Under the pieces are notes generated by a model, which saw only the letters and a list, made by a program, of their open reading frames with translations, ran no database searches and was not told the DNA's origin. Shown here piece after piece: positions 7,102-16,559 of a DNA stretch of 64,000 bases (the first letter of the stretch is position 1; the number at the start of each line of letters is the position of its first letter). This stretch comes from Vreelandella alkaliphila (GTDB lineage Bacteria; Pseudomonadota; Gammaproteobacteria; Pseudomonadales; Halomonadaceae). Where the stretch lies: NCBI RefSeq assembly GCF_016107625.1, contig NZ_JABASV010000005.1, positions 186,001 to 250,000 on the forward strand. The letters run 5' to 3'. The translations under genes and the position numbers were made by a program.

Positions 7102-8199
7102 GTGCGTAACACTGTGATTCGATTGCTTCCAGCGCTGCTGGCCCTGCTGCTGGCAACAGGTGACGCTTATGCCGAAAGCCAGAATGAGCCTCCTCTTCGG
7201 CCGGTGAAACTGGTGACATTAGAAGCGTCTGGTGCCGCGCTGCAGCGACAATTTCCTGCGCGCGTTGAAGCCACTACACGCAGCAATCTATCGTTTCGCA
7301 TGGCGGGTGAGCTTTTAGAGATTAACGTGACTCCCGGTCAGCGGGTAACGGAAGGCACCCTCATCGCGCGTATTGATGATCGTAATATGCGCAGTGAATT
7401 GGATAGCGCCCGTTCACGGTTAGAACTGGCACGGGCCACTCACGAACGCATGCGCTATACCCTAGAGCGTGGAGCGATTAGCCAAGCACGGTTTGATGAA
7501 TCAGAGGCGGAGTTGCGTGCCGCTCGGGCGACCTTTGAACAGGCCGAAGAGCAACTGGAAAATACCCAACTGCGCGCACCTTACGATGGTGTGATTGCCC
7601 AGGTGCCGGTAGATAATCGGCAGATTGTCCAGGTGCAGGAAACCGTGGCGGTGATTCAGCAGCCAGGGCAGCTTGATGTGATCTTTCATTTACCGCAGCA
7701 AATCGTTCAGCAGATACCGCGCAACGATGAGGTGACCCCGTTTGAAATGGCGATGGCCTTTGAAGTGCGGTTTGGCAATAGCGAAAAACCTTACCTTGCG
7801 CAGCTGGCGTCTTATACCACCCAGGCCAGCGCCCAAAGCTTGGCTTATGAGGTAACGCTTCGGCTACCGCAGCCCGACGATATCACGCTGCTTGATGGCA
7901 TGAGCGCCACCGTGCGGCTTGATTTAGGCCAACTGTTACCAGCGTCTGAAAGTCTTGTTTGGCATTTGCCGCCTAACGCCATTAGCTATCAAGGTGAGAA
8001 CTCGGAGCAGGCGGTGGTGTGGCGTTTTCAGGCGCCGGATCGTTTAGAGGCGGTACCGGTCGAGGTGGGGCGTTTAACTTCTAAGGGGTTAGAGGTGAGT
8101 GGCGAACTAGCCGCGAATGATCGTGTAGTGGCAGCGGGAGCCCATCGTGTCAGCGCTGATATGCGTGTAACACCATGGGAAAAGGAACAGGGGCTATAA
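7102..8199 (+). CDS. RND efflux periplasmic adaptor (MFP)
   Basis: Membrane-fusion protein linking an inner-membrane RND pump to an outer-membrane channel. It starts with a hydrophobic signal segment (VIRLLPALLALLLATGDAYA). The lipoyl/barrel-sandwich halves are visible as RSNLSFRMAGELLEINVTPGQRVTEGTLIARIDDRNMRSELDSARSRLELA and NTQLRAPYDGVIAQVPVDNRQIVQVQETVAVIQQ, with a helical hairpin between. A beta-barrel and membrane-proximal domain follow. GTG at 7102 is preferred to an upstream start because AGGAG sits seven bases before it. The RND permease starts one base after its stop, so they form one operon. No outer-membrane factor gene is next to them; the pump probably uses a TolC encoded elsewhere. 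Confidence 0.9.
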   Translation: MRNTVIRLLPALLALLLATGDAYAESQNEPPLRPVKLVTLEASGAALQRQFPARVEATTRSNLSFRMAGELLEINVTPGQRVTEGTLIARIDDRNMRSELDSARSRLELARATHERMRYTLERGAISQARFDESEAELRAARATFEQAEEQLENTQLRAPYDGVIAQVPVDNRQIVQVQETVAVIQQPGQLDVIFHLPQQIVQQIPRNDEVTPFEMAMAFEVRFGNSEKPYLAQLASYTTQASAQSLAYEVTLRLPQPDDITLLDGMSATVRLDLGQLLPASESLVWHLPPNAISYQGENSEQAVVWRFQAPDRLEAVPVEVGRLTSKGLEVSGELAANDRVVAAGAHRVSADMRVTPWEKEQGL

Positions 8200-8200
8200 G

Positions 8201-11200
8201 ATGGTTGATTACTTCTTACGCCACCGGGCCGCTAGTTATTTAATGACCGTGGTGCTGCTCTTCGGCGGGGCGCTCGCTTTCACTGGCATGGGGCAGCTTG
8301 AGTTTCCTGAATTTACCATTCGTAATGCGCTAGTCACCACCCAGTATCCTGGCGCTACGCCAGAAGAAGTGGAGCAGGAAGTCACCTCGACGCTAGAAGA
8401 AGCCATTCAAGAAATGCCCGCGATTAAACGCATCAGCTCGGTGAGTTCTAACGGGTTTTCGCAAATCACCATCGAGCTGCAAAGCACGGTGCAAAACGAT
8501 GAGCTTCAGCAGCTGTGGGATTCGTTACGCCGTAAAGTTGGCGATGCACAGGCCGCCTTGCCGCCAGGTGCTAGCCAGTCACGAGTTAACGATGACTTTG
8601 GCGATGTGTTCGGCTTGATGATTAACCTGACCGGTGATGGCTATGCCATGCCCGATTTAAAAAGCCAAGCCGAGTTTCTTAAGCGTGAACTCGCCTTGGT
8701 CGACGGCGTTGAAAAGGTGTCTCTGGCTGGGGTAAGAGAGGAGCGCATTTTTATAGAAGTTGACCGAGAGCGGCTACGTGCGCTGAACATTCCGCTAAGT
8801 TCACTCCAGCAATTGCTTAATACTCAAAATGCCGTAGTGGACTCGGGTCACTTGAAGCAGGGGGGGCAGCGTTTCCGAGTAACGCCTTCGGGTAGTTCCG
8901 CCGATATTGATGATTTACGCGCGTTAATCGTTAGTGAAGGTAAGGGCGAGCTGGTAAGGCTGAGCGATATCGCAGAGGTTTCCCGTGGCTTGACCGAGCA
9001 ACCGCAGCAGCTTTACCGCGACATGGGGCGACCGGCTATTTCCCTGGGCATCTCGTTTGAAAGCGGCGTCAACGTGGTCGAAGTAGGTGCCCGCCTTGAG
9101 CAGCGGCTTGAAGAACTGGAAGCACGCACCCCATTGGGTATGGAACTCAACGTGGTCTATGACCAGCCGAGCGTGGTGGATGAGGCGGTATCCGGTTTTT
9201 TAATCAGCCTGATTCAGGCGGTGGCCATTGTGATCGTAGTGCTCATGCTGTTTATGGGCTGGCGCAGCGGGCTACTAATGGGCTTTATTCTGCTGATTAC
9301 CATTATTGGCACCTTTATGCTGATGCGCATTCACGGTCTGCAATTGGAAAAAATCTCGCTGGGGGCGCTGATTATCGCCCTGGGGATGCTGGTTGATAAC
9401 GCCATTGTGGTCACTGAAGGCATGCTGGTGGGCCTAAAGCGTGGCCAAAGTATTCGTGAGTCGGCGCATCAGGTGGTTCGGCAAAACGCATGGCCTCTGC
9501 TGGCAGCTACACTAATCGCAGTTGCCGCCTTTGCACCGATTGGGTTGTCGCCAGATACCACCGGTGAATTCATCGGCTCGCTGTTCTATGTGTTGCTGTA
9601 TTCACTGCTACTAAGTTGGCTGACAGCGCTGACGCTCACGCCTTTCTATTTCAAACTGCTATTTCGCAATGTGGCGCCTAGCAGCACAGATGAAGATCCT
9701 TACAAAGGGGGGGTGTACCGCTTGTTTAGCCGCGTGATTGTGGCGGGTATCCGGCTACGTTGGCTAACACTTGGTCTGGTGATGGTCATACTGGCAGGTG
9801 CGGTTGTCGGTTTTGGTTCCGTCAAAAATGCCTTTTTCCCTGCCTCGAATACGCCCATCTTCTTTGTTGATTACCGCACGCCGGAAGGCACCGATATTCT
9901 GGAAACCGAGCGGCGGGTTGCAGAGCTGGAAGAGGTGGTTATGGAGATGGAGGGTGTCCGCCATCTCACCACCGTGGTAGGCGGCGGTGCCCAGCGCTTT
10001 ACTCTGACCTATGCGCCGGAAGACCGCTATGCCAGCTATTCTCAGCTAATTGTCGAAACCGATGACAAAGCGATACAGCAAGCGCGCATGGCGGATATCG
10101 AAGCCGTACTTGAGCGCGATCACAGCGATATCGACTATAAAATTGCCCCGCTGGAAGTTGGCCCTGCCCCGAAAGCCAAGATCGAAGCCAGGCTTTACGG
10201 CAGCGACCCCGCTGTATTACGCCAGCTAGGTGATCAAGTCGCAGCACTGTTTAGTGATACGTCTAATATGGTCAGTGTCCGCACCAACTGGCGTAACCGT
10301 GTTCAGGCCGTGGTGCCAATTTTTGCCGAAGACACAGCGCGACGGCTGGGCGTTACGCGCGAGAATCTGGCAGCCACACTGGCGCTGAGTACGAGTGGTA
10401 GTCAGGTGGGCATCTACCGTGACGGCAGCGACTTGATTCCGATTGTCGCTAGAGCGATACCCGAGCAGCGCAACGATATCGACAACATAGGGTCGCTAAA
10501 CGTATGGAGCGCCGAACAGGGGCGCTACATCACTGCGGATCAAGTGATGCGCGATGTGACGACCCAGGTAGCAGATCCACTAATCATGCGCCGTGACCGA
10601 GAGCGTATGCTGGCGGTGTATGGCGAACCCGACCCACTCAGTGGTGTGACGGCGGCTAGCGTATTGGCTCAGGTTCGGCCTCAAGTAGAGGCGCTTGAAT
10701 TGCCACCCGGTTATCGGCTTGAGTGGGGCGGTGAATTTGAGACTGCCGGTGAAGCCCAGAGCGGCCTATTTGCATCGTTGCCTCTTGGGTTGGTGATGAT
10801 GTTTATTATCACGGTGGTGTTGTTTAATAACTTCCGTCAGCCGCTGGCGATCTGGTTTTTGGTGCCGTTGACCATTGTCGGCGTAGTGGCCGCGTTACTG
10901 CTAACCGGGTTGCCTTTCTCGTTTATGGCGCTGCTGGGCACGCTGAGTTTAATCGGGATGGTGATCAAGAATGCCATTGTTCTGGTAGAAGAGATCAATG
11001 TGCAACTGCCGTTGCACAAAGATCGCTATCACGCCGTGGTGCGCGCCGCTATTAGTCGCGTGCGACCCGTTTCAATGGCTGCGCTGACCACCATGCTGGG
11101 GCTGATACCGCTGATTAGTGATGCATTCTTCGCCAGCATGGCGGTCGCGCTGATTGGTGGTCTCGGTGTTGCCACGCTGCTCACCCTTATCGTGCTACCG

Positions 11201-11257
11201 GTGATCTATTGCGCGCTTTACCAGATCAAGATTCATGAGGATTCAGCGAGCACTTAA
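8201..11257 (+). CDS. RND efflux permease (AcrB/HAE1-like)
   Basis: Proton-driven inner-membrane pump of 1018 residues. The normal RND architecture is present: TM1 after HRAASYLMTVVLLFGG, a first periplasmic loop (EFTIRNALVTTQYPGATPEEVEQEVTSTLEE), TM2-6 with the proton-relay motif ALGMLVDNAIVVTEGM in TM4 (Asp-Asn), a second large loop, and TM7-12 ending PVSMAALTTMLGLIPLISDAFFASMAVALIGGLGVATLLTLIVLPVIYCALYQ. Length and the VexF/MexF-unlike short loops fit the group of smaller HAE-type pumps found with a single adaptor. Substrates are unknown. The last four bases overlap the stop of a convergent gene. Confidence 0.9.
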   Translation: MVDYFLRHRAASYLMTVVLLFGGALAFTGMGQLEFPEFTIRNALVTTQYPGATPEEVEQEVTSTLEEAIQEMPAIKRISSVSSNGFSQITIELQSTVQNDELQQLWDSLRRKVGDAQAALPPGASQSRVNDDFGDVFGLMINLTGDGYAMPDLKSQAEFLKRELALVDGVEKVSLAGVREERIFIEVDRERLRALNIPLSSLQQLLNTQNAVVDSGHLKQGGQRFRVTPSGSSADIDDLRALIVSEGKGELVRLSDIAEVSRGLTEQPQQLYRDMGRPAISLGISFESGVNVVEVGARLEQRLEELEARTPLGMELNVVYDQPSVVDEAVSGFLISLIQAVAIVIVVLMLFMGWRSGLLMGFILLITIIGTFMLMRIHGLQLEKISLGALIIALGMLVDNAIVVTEGMLVGLKRGQSIRESAHQVVRQNAWPLLAATLIAVAAFAPIGLSPDTTGEFIGSLFYVLLYSLLLSWLTALTLTPFYFKLLFRNVAPSSTDEDPYKGGVYRLFSRVIVAGIRLRWLTLGLVMVILAGAVVGFGSVKNAFFPASNTPIFFVDYRTPEGTDILETERRVAELEEVVMEMEGVRHLTTVVGGGAQRFTLTYAPEDRYASYSQLIVETDDKAIQQARMADIEAVLERDHSDIDYKIAPLEVGPAPKAKIEARLYGSDPAVLRQLGDQVAALFSDTSNMVSVRTNWRNRVQAVVPIFAEDTARRLGVTRENLAATLALSTSGSQVGIYRDGSDLIPIVARAIPEQRNDIDNIGSLNVWSAEQGRYITADQVMRDVTTQVADPLIMRRDRERMLAVYGEPDPLSGVTAASVLAQVRPQVEALELPPGYRLEWGGEFETAGEAQSGLFASLPLGLVMMFIITVVLFNNFRQPLAIWFLVPLTIVGVVAALLLTGLPFSFMALLGTLSLIGMVIKNAIVLVEEINVQLPLHKDRYHAVVRAAISRVRPVSMAALTTMLGLIPLISDAFFASMAVALIGGLGVATLLTLIVLPVIYCALYQIKIHEDSAST

Positions 11258-12126
11258 TTCAGCGCAGCAGCGACCTCTTCAACTTGTAGCGCTAAGCTTT
11301 GTAGGCCGCCACCGGAGAGGTACCAAAGTGCCGGGGTTAGCATCACTAGCTGGGGGGTAGTACCTGCCTCGGCTAGTGCTTGGCGCAGTTGGTCGGCATC
11401 CGCAGGTTCATCGCCAATGGCGGCGCTGCGATCAATGACCAGCACAACGTCTGGTTTGATGTCGGCAATGGCATCAGCAGAAAGCGGTGTAAAGGTGCGT
11501 TCACCACGGGTTTCTGAGGTCACACTCTCCGGCATGTTGAGCGCTTCCACGCCTAGCACATCGTGAACGACGGGATGTTGGTTAAGCATCAGGTTGCCGC
11601 CGTTGTGAGTGACGACCAGTGTCCTGGGGGCATTGCTGAGTGCTTCGCGTAGCGCTTCGATCTCTGTGTGGAGCGTTGCAAGTGCCTCATCGGCTTCACT
11701 TTCCGCCCCAAATTGGCTGGCTAGCTCACGCACGTTGTCGTCAAAAGCGGCGAGGTAGTTATCGCCTTGCAAACTGGTGTTAAGTAGCGGTGCAATATCG
11801 CCAAGCGCTTCTTCCCAATCGCCCTGGCGGCCAGTGTAAAGAATCAGGCTAGGCTCGCTAGCGCTGATGGCCTCCATATCCGGTGAGCGCAGGCCACCAA
11901 TATCGCTATAGCGGTCGCTAGCGTATTGCTCTAGGTAGGTGGGCAGGCTCTGCTTGGGGACGCCAACCACCTGCTCGCTTAAGCCCAGCGCATCTAACGT
12001 ATCTAGACTGCCTAAGTCGAAGGTGGCGAGGCGCTGTTCGGCATGAGCGTTTACGCTGATGGCTGAAAACAGTACGGCTGTGGCGAATGTAGGAACGAAT
12101 TTAGTGGCAAAAGAGGTAGGCTTCAT
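11254..12126 (-). CDS. Periplasmic siderophore/iron-chelate binding protein, orphan
   Basis: Substrate-binding protein of the FecB/FatB/YclQ type, 290 residues, with a signal peptide (residues about 1-29, ending VNAHA). Family pattern: RLATFDLGSLDTLDALGLSEQVVGVP at the N-lobe, YSDIGGLRSPDMEAISASEPSLILYTGRQ, linker helix about residues 120-170, and KPDVVLVIDRSAAIG in the C-lobe. It should deliver a ferric siderophore to an ABC importer, but no permease or ATPase gene is beside it. AAGGA before the ATG supports the start. An inverted repeat (TATGAGAAA...TTTCTCATA, 12139-12174) lies just upstream; it is not an evident Fur box. It overlaps the convergent RND gene by 4 bp. Confidence 0.82.
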   Translation of the reverse strand: MKPTSFATKFVPTFATAVLFSAISVNAHAEQRLATFDLGSLDTLDALGLSEQVVGVPKQSLPTYLEQYASDRYSDIGGLRSPDMEAISASEPSLILYTGRQGDWEEALGDIAPLLNTSLQGDNYLAAFDDNVRELASQFGAESEADEALATLHTEIEALREALSNAPRTLVVTHNGGNLMLNQHPVVHDVLGVEALNMPESVTSETRGERTFTPLSADAIADIKPDVVLVIDRSAAIGDEPADADQLRQALAEAGTTPQLVMLTPALWYLSGGGLQSLALQVEEVAAALN

Positions 12127-12138
12127 CGGAGTTCCTTT

Positions 12139-12174
12139 TATGAGAAAGTGTTCTATATGCGATGGTTTCTCATA
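12139..12174. promoter_or_regulatory. Inverted repeat upstream of the siderophore-binding gene
   Basis: Nine-base perfect arms TATGAGAAA (12139-12147) and TTTCTCATA (12166-12174), 18 bp apart, start 12 bp before the minus-strand start codon. Centre-to-centre spacing of about 27 bp is more than two helix turns. It may be a regulator site or a leader hairpin; no known motif was recognised. Confidence 0.35.
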
Positions 12175-12291
12175 GTCTCAAGAGAAGAGGCGCTATGTCG
12201 CCTTCTTATAGCGGAACAAGCTGTTGCGCAAAGCGTGACCGCCCTCACAGAGGAGGGCGGTGCTATAAACTCGTTATATATAAACGTCGTT

Positions 12292-12330
12292 AATAATCAA
12301 AGCTCGGCTAAGCGCCGAGCTTTGATTATT
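12292..12330. terminator. Strong bidirectional hairpin terminator
   Basis: AATAATCAAAGCTCGGC (12292-12308) and GCCGAGCTTTGATTATT (12314-12330) are perfect 17-bp arms with a 5-base loop. It stands 25 bp after the LysR stop and should end that transcript. A second smaller hairpin (ACCGCCCTC/GAGGGCGGT, 12238-12261) without a T-run follows at 30 bp. Confidence 0.85.
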
Positions 12331-12354
12331 TTGTGCTTGGCATAACCAGGTGAG

Positions 12355-13260
12355 CTATTTTGCGCCTTTCACAAATCCTAAAAATGCATCGACCACCCGG
12401 TTGGGTCGGCGATCATGGCGAGTGATTAGAACAAACGGAATCTGATAACACTGGGTACCCGGCTGAAGGGCGCGCATCTTATTGGCATTAACCCATTGGG
12501 CGGCAACATGTTCTGGAAGAAAACCGATAAAGCGTCCAGTGAGAATCAAAAACGCAGCGCCCTCCCGATCAGAGGCAGACGCTTGTAAATTTAACGCATC
12601 ATGTGCTTTACGCGCATCGCTAGGGAGTGGGTAGCGAGGTGTTATCGCTGGATAAGCGGCGATCTGTTCAGCTGTGAATGCTTCATCAGTTTCATCAAAC
12701 AAGGGGTGGCCAACTGCGCAGTAAAGAAACGAAGGCTCCTCATACAACAAGTGTGTTTCTAAGCTGGTGGGTAAATTAACGGCGGGCACTACGCCGACAT
12801 GCAAATGGCCATCCATTACGCTTCGAATAACGGCATCCGAAGGTTCCATATGGATATTAACGGTGACTTCATGGTTTGGCGCTGTTAGCTCGGCGAGCGC
12901 ATCAGTAACATGCATGGCGGGCAAGGTAACCAAGTTATCGGTGATGCCGATATTTAGTTCGCCCTTAATGGTATGATGCAATGCATTGACATCGCTTTTA
13001 AAGGCTTCGAGCGCGGTCAGTAGCGTCAAACCTGCTTGGTAAATTTCTTTGCCTTCTTCGGTTAAACTAAAGCCGCCTCGGCCACGTTGGCATAGTGAAA
13101 AGCCTAGCCTGCCTTCTAAATCATTCATGTGCTGGCTAATGGCTGAGCGACTGATGCCTAAAGCGGTTTCCGCAGCGGTGAAACCACCGCATTCCACTAC
13201 CGTTTTAAAAATACGTACCAAGCGTACTTCGTAGTCACTCATTTGGCCTAACGATGCCAT
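12355..13260 (-). CDS. LysR-family transcriptional regulator
   Basis: A 301-residue LysR-type regulator. The winged HTH is at residues about 10-68 (VRLVRIFKTVVECGGFTAAETALGISRSAISQHMNDLEGRLGFSLCQRGRGGFSLTEEGKEIY). The effector-binding domain follows, with GELNIGITDNLVTLPAMHVTDAL and a C-terminal FIGFLPEHVAAQWVNANKMRAL. AGAGG precedes the ATG. It diverges from the large GGDEF-EAL gene across 185 bp. Its ligand and targets cannot be read; the c-di-GMP gene is the only divergent neighbour. A strong terminator follows it. Confidence 0.88.
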   Translation of the reverse strand: MASLGQMSDYEVRLVRIFKTVVECGGFTAAETALGISRSAISQHMNDLEGRLGFSLCQRGRGGFSLTEEGKEIYQAGLTLLTALEAFKSDVNALHHTIKGELNIGITDNLVTLPAMHVTDALAELTAPNHEVTVNIHMEPSDAVIRSVMDGHLHVGVVPAVNLPTSLETHLLYEEPSFLYCAVGHPLFDETDEAFTAEQIAAYPAITPRYPLPSDARKAHDALNLQASASDREGAAFLILTGRFIGFLPEHVAAQWVNANKMRALQPGTQCYQIPFVLITRHDRRPNRVVDAFLGFVKGAK

Positions 13261-13371
13261 GGCAGCCTCTTATTAAGTAAAATAACGACTTTTATGAGCT
13301 TTTTTGCTGAAAATAGATATACATCAAAAACAAGCCGCGCCACTATTTAGCACCGCTTACGAGGAGCCGCT

Positions 13372-13446
13372 GTGGTCTATCTTTCACCGTTCTTTTTATA
13401 CTGTATCAGGTGTGCTTCGGGATATCTGAATAAGGCCTACATATAA
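13372..13446 (+). CDS. Possible 24-residue leader peptide coupled to the GGDEF-EAL gene
   Basis: A short frame begins with GTG at 13372, five bases after a strong GAGGAG ribosome site at 13361-13366. It encodes a hydrophobic 24-residue peptide (MVYLSPFFLYCIRCASGYLN then KAYI). Its TAA stop at 13444-13446 shares its last base with the ATG of the large c-di-GMP gene (TAATG). The downstream ATG has only a weak AAGG site. This is the layout of translational coupling. Expression of the peptide is inferred; no relative is known to me. Confidence 0.4.
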   Translation: MVYLSPFFLYCIRCASGYLNKAYI

Positions 13447-16400
13447 TGCTGCTACCTCGCAGTGATCGGGTAACTAACAAAAGCCAGACAATGCCTGGCT
13501 TTCGGCGCCAAAAACAGCGCGTTATTACGCTCTATATTTTGTCGTTATGTATGATGATTGCGCTGTTTGGCTGGTTGCTCAAAGGCCAATATCACCAAGA
13601 AGTTAATGCGGCTGAATCCCGCGTGATTGCCCGTGCGAATGTGGTGTCAGAATGGGTGAAAGGCATGTTTGGGCAGAGCAGCCAAGGTTTGTTTAGTCTG
13701 GCCGAGCTGTTGGATGTTCAGCAAGCAAACGATTCGGAGTTGGATAGTTTAGGGGCGGAAAGTGCAACTGCCGTCCAGCGAGCGCTAGACAATCTTACCG
13801 AGTACGTGCCACTGATCGATAGTGTTAGTGTCTTAGACCCTCAGGGGCGCCTACGTCTAAGCAGTAACGATAATCGACATGTTGGGGAGGGGGTTGGCGA
13901 CAGCGCTTTTTTCCGCACCTTTCAACAAGGTGGCCAAGACGAAATGATGACGCCGCTTATTTGGTCGGCAAGCAAGCAGCGTTTCTTTCTCTACCATGGC
14001 AGGCGTCTAGTGAATGACCAGGGTGATTTCGCTGGTGTGATTATGTCTCGCATCATGCCGCATATCCTCAATAGTGCGCTGCAGCAAATGCGACTGTACG
14101 ACGGTGAGAGTATGGCACTGATAGATGAAAATCTAAAAGTGGTTGCTCGGCACCCGGCTCCCCATGAAGGAATGCTCATTGGTAGCCAACTTGATGCACC
14201 TGATACACAGCGCTGGCTAAATAGCGGTAATCTTGATCGGACATTAACCGCGATCTCGCCCCTTGACGGAAGTAAACGCTTATTTCACATGCAACGCATT
14301 AGTGACTATCCGGTATTTGTTGCAGTGGGCGTTGACCTTCATACGCTGATGACAAGATGGCGCCAGCGTTTGCTGGTGTTATTGTTGGTCGCTGGTTTGA
14401 TTACGCTATTGGGAGCCTGGGGCGTTCGCCACTACCTAAACCGCCTCGCGTTAGCTTATCAACTACATGAGCGAATAAAAGAACGAGAGCTAGCAAGAGC
14501 CGAAGCGCAAGCGCGCGGGGCGCGTATGGATGCCCTAGTCCACTCGATCCAGGATTTGATTTTTGTATTTGATGTGGAAGGGCGCTTTAGCTATATCCAT
14601 GCGGTTTCCCCTGAGCAGCTACTTGTTCAAAGCCAAGATGCGCTGGGGAAACACTTTTCACATGTTTTACCTGTTCCCTTAGCTCGTGCATTTGCCGCCG
14701 TTTTTGAGCGAGTACAGCAGTTGCATAAAGTAGAAAGATTTGAGTATCCGCTGACCATTGATGCACAGCCACACCATTTTCATGCCACCGTGAGTCCGCT
14801 AATAAGTAGTGCTGGACAGTTTGAGGGAGTGTTATCGGTGAACCGTGATATTACCGAAGCGAAGCGCGCAGAAGTGGAGCTGCAGATTGCCGCGGCTGCT
14901 TTTCAAGCACATCTGGGCATCATAGTGGCGGATGCTCGGGGAAATATTTTAAAAGTTAATGAGACGTTTAAGCGTATAACCGGCTATAGCGATGCAGAGG
15001 TGATCGGTAAGAACCCACGTATGTTTAGCTCGGGCCACCATAATGCAGCGTTTTATCAGCGCTTGTGGAAGCGGGTGATGACCACAGGAAGTTGGGAAGG
15101 TGAAATCTGGAATCAGCGCAAAAATGGTGAGCTGTTCCCTGAGTGGCTGACGATCAGTGCTGTTTACGATGCAGACGGAGTGCTCACCAATTACGTTGCC
15201 ACGATGAGTGATATCAGTGAGCGTAAAGCCGCTGAGCAAGAGATCCATCAGCTCGCGTTTTACGATCCATTAACGGGCTTCGCAAATCGACGCCTGTTTA
15301 TGGACAGAATGGAGACAGCACTAAAAGAGCTAAACCGCCATCAGCGATGTGGGGCGTTGTTGGTGATTGATATTGACCGTTTCAACTATATTAACGATAC
15401 CCTGGGGTATCTCGCTGGCGACCAGTTACTTCAGCGGGTTGCTCAGCGGTTTGGCCAAATGTTGCGCGATACCGATACGTTGGCTCGTCTGGGTAGTGAT
15501 GAATTTGCAGTGCTTATTGAGGGCGTGGATGAAAGCCCACGCCGGACACGCCGCTTAGCAGAGCATATTGCCCAGAAACTTCTGGTGGCACTTGATGAGC
15601 CGATTAGCTTTTCTGAAGAGCAAGTCATGGTGACCGCATGCGTTGGGATTACGGTTGTGTCCGATAGCCAGCGAAGCGCCGAAGACTACCTTCAGCAGGT
15701 CGATATGGCCTTATTACAGGCGAAAGCGAGTGGGCGTCATGCCATACGCTTTTTTGATCCTTCGATGCAGGCTACGCTACTGGCACGGGTTAAGCTTGAA
15801 GCCGACTTGCGGCAGGCATTGGAGAGTCATCAATGGCGTCTCTATTACCAGCCTCAAGTTAATCGCTTTGGTCACTTTACTGGAGTTGAGGCACTGCTGC
15901 GCTGGCAGCACCCAGAGCGTGGCATGGTTTCACCTGGCGAGTTTATTCCGCTATTAGAGAGTACCGGGCTGATTAATGAGGTTGGTGAGTGGGTCATTGA
16001 AGATGCATGCCGTCAGCTAGCCTGTTGGGCAGCAACGCCACACCTGCGTGAACTGACTATTTCCGTGAATATCAGCCCACTGCAGTTTCGCGATAGCGAT
16101 TTTTTATCTCGCTTGCAGCAGGTTTTTAAGCGGACAAAAGCACCGCTTGAGAGGCTAAAGCTTGAGGTTACCGAGTCGCTGTTTGTGGAAACGCGCGACG
16201 ATGCCCGTGACAAAATGCTAAGCCTGAAAGCCCAAGGTGTGCGTTTTTCTCTGGATGATTTTGGCACTGGCTATTCATCGCTGGCCTATCTTGCGCAGTT
16301 GCCACTTGATCAGCTCAAGATCGATCAGTCGTTTGTCCATCAAGTGTTAGAAAGCAGCGCTAATGCGGCCATTGTGGAGAGTACGATTGCCCTGGCAAAA

Positions 16401-16559
16401 AGCTTAAATCTTGATGTCATTGCCGAAGGCGTCGAATCAGAGAGCCAGAAAGCGTGGTTGCTGGCTCATGGCTGCCAAGCTTTTCAAGGCTATTTATTTG
16501 GACGCCCTATGCCGATAGACGCTATCGAGAAAGCGTTCTTAGCCCAGCAGTGCTCCTGA
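13446..16559 (+). CDS. Membrane sensor with PAS-PAS-GGDEF-EAL, c-di-GMP signalling
   Basis: A 1037-residue inner-membrane protein that makes or breaks cyclic di-GMP. TM1 is near residues 27-47, a periplasmic dCache-like sensor spans about 50-290, TM2 lies near 298-318, then two PAS domains (about 360-470 and 485-600), GGDEF (about 615-775) and EAL (about 790-1030). The GGDEF signature reads GSDEF (near residue 683) with an RDTD inhibitory-site motif five residues before it. The EAL side is intact: EALLRW near 815, ISVNISPLQF, LEVTES, LDDFGTGYSSL and KIDQSF. The protein may thus be mainly a phosphodiesterase with a regulatory or weak cyclase half. It overlaps the convergent CobW-type gene by 21 bp. 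Confidence 0.88.
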   Translation: MLLPRSDRVTNKSQTMPGFRRQKQRVITLYILSLCMMIALFGWLLKGQYHQEVNAAESRVIARANVVSEWVKGMFGQSSQGLFSLAELLDVQQANDSELDSLGAESATAVQRALDNLTEYVPLIDSVSVLDPQGRLRLSSNDNRHVGEGVGDSAFFRTFQQGGQDEMMTPLIWSASKQRFFLYHGRRLVNDQGDFAGVIMSRIMPHILNSALQQMRLYDGESMALIDENLKVVARHPAPHEGMLIGSQLDAPDTQRWLNSGNLDRTLTAISPLDGSKRLFHMQRISDYPVFVAVGVDLHTLMTRWRQRLLVLLLVAGLITLLGAWGVRHYLNRLALAYQLHERIKERELARAEAQARGARMDALVHSIQDLIFVFDVEGRFSYIHAVSPEQLLVQSQDALGKHFSHVLPVPLARAFAAVFERVQQLHKVERFEYPLTIDAQPHHFHATVSPLISSAGQFEGVLSVNRDITEAKRAEVELQIAAAAFQAHLGIIVADARGNILKVNETFKRITGYSDAEVIGKNPRMFSSGHHNAAFYQRLWKRVMTTGSWEGEIWNQRKNGELFPEWLTISAVYDADGVLTNYVATMSDISERKAAEQEIHQLAFYDPLTGFANRRLFMDRMETALKELNRHQRCGALLVIDIDRFNYINDTLGYLAGDQLLQRVAQRFGQMLRDTDTLARLGSDEFAVLIEGVDESPRRTRRLAEHIAQKLLVALDEPISFSEEQVMVTACVGITVVSDSQRSAEDYLQQVDMALLQAKASGRHAIRFFDPSMQATLLARVKLEADLRQALESHQWRLYYQPQVNRFGHFTGVEALLRWQHPERGMVSPGEFIPLLESTGLINEVGEWVIEDACRQLACWAATPHLRELTISVNISPLQFRDSDFLSRLQQVFKRTKAPLERLKLEVTESLFVETRDDARDKMLSLKAQGVRFSLDDFGTGYSSLAYLAQLPLDQLKIDQSFVHQVLESSANAAIVESTIALAKSLNLDVIAEGVESESQKAWLLAHGCQAFQGYLFGRPMPIDAIEKAFLAQQCS

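Noticed and set aside
12238-12261. Hairpin ACCGCCCTC/GAGGGCGGT as a second terminator
   Set aside because: No T-run on either side; kept only as a note beside the stronger hairpin.
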